Shown: positions 1-8,700 of the stretch, one piece after another | Position numbering within the stretch: the stretch's first letter is position 1 | How the letters are laid out: every line of letters starts with the position of its first letter | From: Verrucomicrobiota bacterium | Lineage (GTDB): Bacteria; Verrucomicrobiota; Verrucomicrobiia; Limisphaerales; SIBE01 | Assembly: GCA_016209525.1 (NCBI GenBank) | Contig: JACQWK010000576.1 | Span: 1-43,399 of the forward strand | Reading direction: 5' to 3' | DNA: 43,399 nucleotides | The notes under the pieces: model-generated | The model's database searches: none | What the model was told of the DNA's origin: nothing | What the model saw: only the letters and a program-made list of their open reading frames with translations | Translations under genes and position numbers: made by a program

Positions 1-325
1 ATGCTCAGCTACGGAGTAGCGCCAGAGCGCAGGCCACAGCGTGGTAATTGTTTAACGGGGTTTCTGGCGTAGCGCAGAGTTGCACTCTGCCGTATCGCCC
101 ATTTGCAATCGGCGGCGGTTCGCCAAGTTCCGGGACGTTTGGGCTTCGCCTGCGGATGCGGAATGCAATTCCGCGATACAGCAGATTGAAAATCTGCGCT
201 ACGCCAAACACATACCCTCATCGGATGGGGGGAGGGTGTCCGTAGGACGGGTGAGGGGTGTCTGCATGAAAGGCTTCAGTCTAGCCGCCGCTTGGCATCG
301 CCGGCGGAAGAGGTACAGTGCCCTC
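1..325. repeat. Repeat-filled region with a terminal-inverted-repeat element
   Basis: No gene is supported here. An element at about 65-206 ends in perfect 13-bp inverted repeats, TGGCGTAGCGCAG at 65-77 and CTGCGCTACGCCA at 194-206, with smaller hairpins inside it. Positions about 209-273 resemble the GAGGG/GGGTGAGGGG element found in gene 1 of the NRPS operon (8795-8859). Short open frames here are repeat sequence and look spurious. Confidence 0.7.
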
Positions 326-688
326 ATGAACACAAAATCCTGGCTGGCTCTCGCCTTGGCCCTCGGTCTGTCCGGCTGCGGAAAGAAGGAAGGCGCAACC
401 ACGACGGCCAAATCAACGAACCAGACGAACGCGAGCGGAAATCCCCTCACGGCGCCGGTTGATTACTTGGGCGCCGTGGGCCAAGCAAAGAAGCTTGCTG
501 TCAAGACCGTGGACCTGGCCACGCTCAACCAGGCGATTCAACTCTTCCGCACCGGAGAGGACCGGTTTCCCAAGGATCTCAATGAACTGGTGTCCGAGGG
601 ATATCTGCCGCGCTTGCCCGCGCCTCCGCCGGGAACAAGACTCGAGTACAACCCTGTGCGCGGACAAGTGCGGGTGGTGAAGCAGTGA
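326..688 (+). CDS. Small lipoprotein with pseudopilin-like C-terminal half
   Basis: The product is 120 residues. I chose the ATG at 326 because it places a lipoprotein signal (hydrophobic run ALALALGLSGC, lipobox LSGC) at the N-terminus; a longer frame reaches back into repeat sequence. After the Cys comes a Thr/Asn/Ser-rich linker, then a segment with LNQAIQLFRTGEDRFPKDL and YLPRLP that resembles the mature part of type II secretion GspG-like pseudopilins, though without the prepilin N-terminal helix. It is therefore probably a membrane-anchored periplasmic protein of unknown function. It sits alone, flanked on both sides by repeats, with guaA about 420 bases downstream. Confidence 0.7.
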   Translation: MNTKSWLALALALGLSGCGKKEGATTTAKSTNQTNASGNPLTAPVDYLGAVGQAKKLAVKTVDLATLNQAIQLFRTGEDRFPKDLNELVSEGYLPRLPAPPPGTRLEYNPVRGQVRVVKQ

Positions 689-1109
689 TGGGGCGCACAG
701 CCAAGCCGTTGGTGTGAGCAGCGGCGGGCGTCTCGCCCGGCGGAACGAGTGTGGTGTCCCCGAAATAACCTGGGAATTCAAGCGCGCTCTGAACTTGGCG
801 GCCAAGACCGGGCGGCGAGATGCCGACCTCTAAGGCAGGCGGGACGCCCGCCGCTTCCGGCCTCTCGCCGACCGCCCTTTGGCAACCGGTGCATCCCGAA
901 GTTGTCGGTGATCGTAGCGCAACCGTCCTCGGCTGCGAGTTCGAGCGGCGTCTCGCCGCCGGGCCGCGTCCGAGCGGGACGCTCGGCGAACTCGCAGGCG
1001 AGACGCCCGCGCTACCGACAACCGGTGGATGCACTGTTTGGCAACGGAAGGCTGCGTTTTTTCTCGTCAAAGCCTCCGAAGGCAGGCAAAGAGTTGTCCC
1101 TCATTTGGC
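689..1109. repeat. Intergenic repeats upstream of guaA
   Basis: This stretch has no supported gene. It holds a GGCGGGCGTCTCGCCC-type hairpin (about 722-745), a copy of the GGCGGCGAGATGCCG/GGGACGCCCGCCGC family (about 808-860), and a larger element with GTAGCGC at 914-920 and GCGCTAC at 1009-1015. Positions 891-1004 match the right edge of the window (43286-43399) with three differences in 114 bases. The guaA promoter must lie in or beside this sequence, but I cannot name one. Confidence 0.7.
913..1016. repeat. GTAGCGC...GCGCTAC element, copy 1
   Basis: The element is bounded by 7-bp inverted ends and is internally rich in short palindromes around CTCGGCTGCGAG, GGCGTCTCGCC and GAGCGGGACGCTC. 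A near-identical copy lies at the right edge of the window, and a diverged relative lies at 37861-37964. Confidence 0.8.
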
Positions 1110-2651
1110 ATGAGCGAAGAAATTGTCATTCTCGATTTTGGCTCCCAATATACTCAGGTCATCGCGCGCCGCATTCGCGAGTGCAGCGTCTATTCCACGA
1201 TTCTGCGCTACGACACGCCGGCGCCAGAAATCGCGGCGCGCCGGCCGAAAGGCGTGATTCTTTCCGGCGGACCGGCGAGCGTCTATGCCAAGGACGCCCC
1301 GTTGCCGGACCCTGAGATTTTTGAGCTCGGCGTGCCGATGCTGGGGATTTGTTTCGGGATTCAAATCTTCGCGCAGTACCTCGGCGGCAAAGTGGAGCCA
1401 GGCCAAGAGCGCGAGTACGGCAAGGGGACACTCACGGTCAAAGACGCGGGCTGCCCTCTCTTCCGCGGCCTGCCGGCGAGCTTGCAGGTGTGGAATTCAC
1501 ACGGCGACCGATTGACCAAGCTTCCCAACGGCTTCAAGCCGGTGGCGGTCACCGACAATTCCGCGTATGCCTCGATCGAGCACAAAGGCAAGCAGTTTTA
1601 TGGCCTCCAATTCCATCCGGAGGTCGTCCACACGCCGCGCGGCCGCGAGATCCTCGGCAATTTTGTCCACGGCGTGTGCGGTTGCAGCAAGGATTGGACG
1701 ATGCGGCACTATCGCGACCAGGCTCTCGAGGAAATTCGAAGCCGGGTGGGAAGCGAACGAGTCATCCTCGGCCTGAGCGGCGGAGTCGATTCCAGCGTTG
1801 CGGCGGCATTGCTGCACGAGGCGATCGGCGACCAACTCACGTGCATTTTCGTGAACAACGGGCTCCTGCGGGCGCGTGAAGCCGAGGTGGTTCAGGAAGT
1901 TTTTGGACGCCACTTTAAGATCAAACTGTTTTACGAGAATGCCTCGAAGTTGTTCCTCAAACGCCTAAATGGAGTGACGGATCCGGAGCGGAAACGGAAA
2001 ATCATCGGACGGACGTTTATCGAGGTCTTCGAACAGGCCACGAAACGGGCGGGCAAAGCCAGGTTCCTCGCCCAAGGCACTTTGTATCCGGACGTGATCG
2101 AATCGGTGCCCATCGCGGGCAATCCCGCCGCGCTCATCAAAAGCCATCACAACGTCGGAGGCCTGCCCAAAAGGATGAAGTTCGGCCTGGTCGAGCCCCT
2201 GAAGTGCCTTTTCAAAGACGAAGTTCGAAAGCTCGGTTCGGAGCTGGGGTTGCCGCGGGAGATTCTCTTTCGCCAGCCGTTTCCCGGCCCTGGCCTGGCC
2301 GTCCGGATTCTCGGAGAGGTCACACCAAAACGGCTGGAGATCCTCCGGAACGCAGACGCAATCGTCGTGGAGGAGATGAAGGCGAGCGATTGGTACTACA
2401 AAATCTGGCAGAGCTTCGCCGTCTTGCTGCCGGTTCGAAGCGTGGGTGTCATGGGCGACGAGCGAACTTACGACTACACGATCGCTCTGCGCGTCGTGGA
2501 CTCTCAGGATGGGATGACTGCGGATTGGGTGAAGCTGCCCTTTGCACTGCTGGAGAAGCTGTCGAGCCGGATCATCAATGAAGTCAAGGGCGTGAACCGA
2601 GTCTGCTTGGATATCTCGAGCAAGCCTCCGGCGACGATTGAGTGGGAGTAA
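1110..2651 (+). CDS. guaA: GMP synthase (glutamine-hydrolysing)
   Basis: GuaA converts XMP to GMP using ATP and glutamine, the last step of de novo GMP synthesis in the cytoplasm. The product is 513 residues, close to the usual length of about 520. The N-terminal class I glutamine amidotransferase domain has the nucleophile Cys in GICFGIQ and the His/Glu pair in FHPEVVH. The ATP-pyrophosphatase domain has the P-loop GLSGGVDSS, followed by the dimerisation domain with [16 protein letters not shown] and the terminal [10 protein letters not shown]. The start at 1110 is set by [16 protein letters not shown]; upstream codons in frame lie in non-conserved sequence. No clear Shine-Dalgarno motif is seen. 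It ends 96 bases before the NRPS operon on the same strand; a functional link is not implied. Confidence 0.97.
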   Translation: MSEEIVILDFGSQYTQVIARRIRECSVYSTILRYDTPAPEIAARRPKGVILSGGPASVYAKDAPLPDPEIFELGVPMLGICFGIQIFAQYLGGKVEPGQEREYGKGTLTVKDAGCPLFRGLPASLQVWNSHGDRLTKLPNGFKPVAVTDNSAYASIEHKGKQFYGLQFHPEVVHTPRGREILGNFVHGVCGCSKDWTMRHYRDQALEEIRSRVGSERVILGLSGGVDSSVAAALLHEAIGDQLTCIFVNNGLLRAREAEVVQEVFGRHFKIKLFYENASKLFLKRLNGVTDPERKRKIIGRTFIEVFEQATKRAGKARFLAQGTLYPDVIESVPIAGNPAALIKSHHNVGGLPKRMKFGLVEPLKCLFKDEVRKLGSELGLPREILFRQPFPGPGLAVRILGEVTPKRLEILRNADAIVVEEMKASDWYYKIWQSFAVLLPVRSVGVMGDERTYDYTIALRVVDSQDGMTADWVKLPFALLEKLSSRIINEVKGVNRVCLDISSKPPATIEWE

Positions 2652-2747
2652 TCGGTAGGGAAGAACTCCGTCGGGCGGTGACCCCATCGGCTTCGGGTAT
2701 TCACCCACTTCCAGCTCGCCGGCACCGGGCTAAGCTTCTCCACCAGA

Positions 2748-5700
2748 ATGAGGAATCTGGATCAGTTCGGCGGATCGGCGTGTCAACAGCCCGCGCTCGA
2801 GTGTTCCTATCCGGCTTCCCCGCTGCAACAGGGGATGATCTACCACAGTCTATCTTCCAAGCAGTCTGGGGTGGATATTGTCCAGGTCGTAGGTGAATTT
2901 GAGGAGGACTTGAACCTGCCTGCGCTCGAACACGCGTGGCGCAAGGTCGTTCTCCGGCATCCAATCTTGAGAACCAGTTTTCGCTGGGAGGCTCTCGATC
3001 AACCGCTCCAAGATGTCCACGCTCAGACCGAAGTTCGCCTGGAGCGCGAGGATTGGACGGGCCTCCCGGCACACGTCCAGCGCGACCACTTGGAGGAGTG
3101 GCTCCGCAAGGATCGGCGTTTGGGTTTCGATTTGCAGACGCCACCGTTGATGCGTTGGATGGCAATCCGCGTGGCCGAAACGCGCTTCTGGTTCATCTGG
3201 TCGTTCCATCATGCGCTTTTGGACGCCAGATCTTTCGGCCTCGTGCTCCAGGAGGTTTTCCAACTCTACGACTCGTCGTGCGGCATGAATAATTCGGAGT
3301 CGTGCACCAGTGGACGTCCAGTCGAACCAGCCGCATTTAAATCTGGTGCTGCGGTCCCCTCGAACGGCTCGGAGAAGAGGTGCAGCCAGGTCCAAGGACA
3401 TCGCGTTCCCCCTCACCCTAACCCTCTCCCTCCGGGAGAGGGAACAGCGCAGGCCGCCACTCTCTCAACTGAGGAGCCTCGACCTGCCCGACCGCGGCGA
3501 ACCGTTCTCCCTCTCCCCAAGGGAGAGGGCCGGGGTGAGGGGGAGCGGACGATTGTTTGGTCGGCGACGTCCCCACTCAAGGAACCGCCGTCCTTTCGCG
3601 AGTACCTGCAATGGCTGGAAAAGCAGAACTCGACCGCAGCGGAAGAGTTTTGGCGACAACGGCTGAAAGGGTTCACCGCGCCAACCGCGCTGGGACTGAA
3701 AGTGGATGACGGTTCGGCCTTGGCAGTGGAGTCCGAGGCGCGCGAGCGGCAAATCGAACTGTCGGCGGAACAGACCCAAGCTTTGCGGACCTTTGCCCGG
3801 CGGCATGAATTAACGGTCAGCACGCTGGTGCACGGCGCCTGGGCCATATTGCTCAGCCGGTACAGCGGGCGGGAGGACGTCATATTCGGAGCAGTGCGAG
3901 GTTGTCGGAGTTCGAATTTTCCGGGAGTGGAATCGGTCGTGGGCTTGCTGATCAACACCGTTCCGATGCGAGTCCATGTTGTCCCAGAATTCCCTCTGGT
4001 GGCTTGGCTCAAGCGGCTGCGCGAGCAATGGGCCGAGTTGCGTGCCTTCGAGCATACGCCCTTGGCCAGGATTCAGCAGTGGAGCGAGCTGCCGCCCAGG
4101 ACGCCACTGTTCGGAACCATCATCAACCACCACCCCTGTCCCTGGGACGCGGCCTTGCGAAATGGGCACGGGGCAAGTGGCCGGCGCAAATTCACGCTTC
4201 GAACCAAAACCAATTATCCGCTGATGCTCGACGTGTGCGGAGATTCACGGATTATTCTCAAACTCGTTTACGATCGGTCGCGGTTTAGCGACGCGGCCAT
4301 CCAGTGCATGCTGGACCTACTTCGTACGCTGCTCGAGGCAATGGCCGTTCACCCCGGCCAGTGCATCGGCGAACTCGCGGCCAGGAGTCGCCCGAAGGAA
4401 AAAGCAGTTTTGCAGCAGGATCACCCCGCGCCCACCGCCGCAGATCGCACCTGGTCAGTATGCGAGCTTGTGGAGGAACAAGCGCGACGGCAGCCGCGAA
4501 CCACCGCCATCGTTTGCGGCAATGAAGAACTGAGTTACGGAGATTTGTGGCAGCGTGTGGAGCTGGTTGCGGCCCGGTTGAAAGAGCTTGGGGTCGGACC
4601 CGAGGTATTGGTCGGGATCTGCGTCGAAAGGTCGGCCGTCATGGTGGCCGCACTCTTGGGTGTGCTGAAGGCAGGCGGAGCATTTGTCCCATTGGACCCA
4701 AGCTACCCATGCGAACGGCTCCGGTACATGTTGGAGGATTCGAAGGTGACGGTCTTGTTGACTCAAGAAAAATGGAAGAGACATCTTGGGTCGGCTGATT
4801 TGCCTACCGCCCTGCTGGACGGCCTCATGCCTGTTGACGCCGTGGACCTACGCCAAACCGGCTCGGGGCGTCCAAGCCTGCCTCTCCCCTCACCCTGGCC
4901 CTCTCCCCAAGGAGAGGGAATAGACATTGCCGCGTCCGGCAAATCAGTAAGCGCCAGTTTTTCTAGCAGGCCGCGGACGTTCCCCCCTCTCCCAGCGGGA
5001 GAGGGCCGGGGTGAGGGAGAATTGTTGGTGGCTCCCAACGTCTCTGGTTTGTCCCGCGTTTTCACCCTCACCCTGCCCCTCTCCCTCAAGGGAGAGGGAA
5101 CAAGGTTCAGCTCGAGTCCCGAAAGCCTGGCCTATGTGATCTACACCTCGGGCTCGACGGGCAAACCCAAAGGAGTGATGGTCAGCCATCGCAACCTGGC
5201 GAACCTATTCGCCGCGATGGACGCGGTTATCGGCACCGAGCCAGGCGTGTGGTTGGCCGTAAGCCGCCTGAGTTTTGACATCTCGATTCTTGAACTCCTC
5301 TGGCCCCTGGCGCACGGATTCAAAGTCGTCATCCAGCCGGATGAAAGGCTTACTGAGGAGACCGCACGATGGACGACACGGAGAAAGTCCGTGGTCCCGC
5401 CTTTAGGCGGCCCGGACCGGCTAAAGCCGGGACTACAAACGCCGGGCTGCCGGCCATCTCACGGACTCCTCAATCAGATCGAGGATCTCCATGAACCTCC
5501 ACGCAGCGGCCAACGTGAGGAGGCGGAAGTTCTCAAATCCGAAATCCAAAATCCAAAATCCAAAATGGAAGACCGCCTCCTCACGCCGGCTCCTACGGTT
5601 CAAGGCACCGATTTCAGCCTGTTTTACTTCGCTTGTGACGAATCGGGCCAGACAGGCGACAAGTATCGGCTCCTCCTGGAAGGGGCCAAATTCGCGGACC

Positions 5701-8700
5701 AAAACGGATTCGCGGCGATCTGGACGCCGGAACGCCACTTCCATCGGTTTGGCGGGCTCTATCCGAATCCTTCCTTGACCAGCGCCGCGCTGGCGATGGT
5801 CACGCGCAGGGTTCAATTGCGCGCCGGCAGCGTAGTCTTGCCGCTGCACCACCCCATCCGGGTCGTGGAAGAATGGTCGGTCGTGGACAACTTGTCCCAG
5901 GGCCGCGTCGGAATTTCGTTCGCGCCGGGCTGGCACGCCGATGATTTTGTGTTCGCGCCGGAGAATTTTTCAGAGCGCCGCAAGCGGTTGCGCGAACAGA
6001 TTGAAATTACACGCCGGCTCTGGCGGGGAGAATCGCTCCGTTGCCGGAATGGAAAGGGAGACGAAGCGGAGGTGAGTGTTCTCCCGCGACCGGTGCAGCG
6101 CGAACTCCCAATCTGGGTCACGTCCGCCGGGAATCCGGAGACATTTCGACTGGCGGGAGAAATTGGAGCCAACGTGCTGACGAATCTCTTGGGACAGACC
6201 CTTGACGACTTGGCGAAATCGATCGCCCTTTATCGCGAGGCCTGGCGCCAAGCCGGTCACGGTCCGGGACACGGCTCTGTGAGCCTGATGCTGCACGCTT
6301 TCGTTGGCGATGACTTGGAACAAGTGCGGCAAATCGTCCGCCGGCCGTTCATCGAGTACCTCAAGGGTTCGACGGATCTCATTCGTAAGGCCAACTGGGA
6401 ATTCCCGACTTTCGCCCGCAATGCCGGCCATAACCCAAAGCCAAACCCACCCGGAAATCTCGGCGAAGCGGCCATGGAAGAACTCGCGGCGTACGGATTT
6501 GAACGATACTTCGAGACCAGCGGACTCTTCGGTCCGCCGGACCACTGTCTTCGTCTCGTCGAGCGTCTGAAGACAATCGGAGTGAATGAGATTGCCTGTC
6601 TGATCGATTTCGGTGTCGAGGTGGATACCGTCCTGGCCAGCCTCGGCCGACTGAATGAGGTCCGACAGCGGGCCAATGCGGGCGTATTGAAAAGACCCAG
6701 CGAGAACGGAAGCGAGGTATCATCGAGGAACCCACAGGATAGACCACACTCGCTTCCCCATCACCCCGGCCCTCTCCCCTGGGGAGAGGGAGAAAAGTCC
6801 ACCGCGCTTCGACCGACCGAGCATGCCTCGCTAGCCGAGTTGCGGACCTCGTCATTCCCTCTCCCGGAGGGAGAGGGTCAGGGTGAGAACTCCCCGAACA
6901 AGTGCGCGCATAGCACCCTTGAACCCACCCCTGCACCCCTCCCGGGAGGGGAACGGACAATGGCGTCGCGCAACGCGGCTCCCCTCCTGGGAGGGGTCGG
7001 GGGTGGGTGGGTTCATGGGCAGGGGGAACGCGACATCCGATCACCAAGCAGCGCGGATGATTCCAGAGACTTCGCAGAGACCGCGACTGATGAAGCGTTG
7101 ACCACGCTTATTCGACGACATGCGGTGACTCATTTGCAGTGCACTCCCTCGCTGGCCGGTCTTTTGGCCGATGATCCCGCGGCTCTGGACGCTCTGGGAA
7201 ACCTTCGCAAGTTGATGATGGGCGGTGAAGGGCTGCCTCTGCCGCTAGCGCGGCGTCTGCAAGAGAAGCTGGCCGGAATGCTCTTCAATTTCTACGGCCC
7301 GACCGAGACAACGGTTTGGTCCACAACGTGCCGGCTCAAGACAACGGATCCGTCGGTCTCTATTGGCCGGCCAATCCTTAACACCCGGGTTCACATTCTC
7401 GACCGTCATTTGCAGCCCGTCCCCGCGGGAGTCGCGGGTGAGTTGTTCATAGGAGGCGAAGGCGTGGCTCGGGGCTACCTCCGTCGGCCGGACTTGACCG
7501 CCGAACGTTTCATTCCAGATCCGTTTCGCAATGAGCCTGGGGCCAGGCTTTATCGAACGGGCGACTTGGGACGTCATCTGCCGGATGGCGACATCGAGTT
7601 TGTGGGCCGATGTGACCAGCAAATCAAGATTCGCGGCCACCGCGTCGAATTGGGCGAGATCGAAGCCGTGTTGGCGGAGCATCCGGCGGTGAGAGGGGCT
7701 GTGGTCAAATGTTGGGATGACGGGGCAGGCAGCCAGTCCCTTGCGGCGTATGTGGAGCCGCGCCGCTCAGCGGATCGCATAGATGAGTTAAAGGCTTCGG
7801 TTGCGGCGGGCGTCCCGCCTGCCGTAGAGCCGCGGCGTCTCGCCCGGCGGAAGCGGCATCGAGAATCGGACACGTTCGGAAGACCGCAGCCAAGTCCGGG
7901 CGGCAAGATGCCGCCCTCTACGGCAGGCGAAGATGCCCGCCACTACGGACAAATTCTTGACGCACACCGCTTGGACGCGACTGAGAGACCTTTCTCAGCA
8001 TGGCGTGAGGTCTGGGACGAAATCTACAGTCAATCCTCATCCTCGCCGGATCCCACATTCAATCTTCTTGGCTGGCGGAAGGGTCACGATGGGTCAGCCT
8101 TTTCCGAGGCCGAAATGCGCGAGTGGTTGGAACAGACGGCGGGCCGCATTCTCGCCTTGAAGCCGAAGCGAATTTTGGAAATCGGGTGCGGCACCGGCCT
8201 GCTGCTCTTTCGGATCGCTCCCTACTGCGAGTCGTACTGTGCGACGGATTTCTCCGAGCGTGCGCTCGATTATCTGAAGCGCCATGTGCAGACGCGGGGT
8301 CTCGGAAACGTCACCATGAGCCGCAGAAATGCCGACGATTTTTCCGAGATCGAGCCCGGCGCGTTTGATGCCGTTATCCTGAATTCCGTCGTTCAGTATT
8401 TTCCGGATCAGGATTATCTCCTGCGCGTTCTGGAACAAGCCGAGCGAGCCGTCGCGCCCGGAGGATTTATTTTCATGGGTGACGTTCGGAGCCTGCGGTT
8501 GCTCAAGCAGTATCGCGCCTCCGTGGAGTTAGCCAAGGCGCCTCCGACCGCGTCGTTGCGCGAACTGAAGGAAAGCATTCGCCGAACGGTCGAACAGGAA
8601 AACGAACTGCTCATCGCCCCGGAATTGTTCTTCGCCTTGAAAGGGCGTTGGCCCCGCCTTGGCCGGGTCCAGGTCCAACTCAAGCGCGGCCGTCACCGGA

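Noticed and set aside
80..325. Extended start for the small lipoprotein
   Set aside because: The extension is translated repeat sequence and would bury the lipoprotein signal.
2652..2747. Sigma-54 promoter before the NRPS operon, suggested by a GGCAC in the spacer
   Set aside because: The matching -12 GC element is not at the required spacing.
6921..7016. Frameshift or misassembly inside NRPS 1 at the repeats
   Set aside because: The frame stays open across every repeat and resumes in known motifs on both sides, so real in-frame insertions are the simpler reading.
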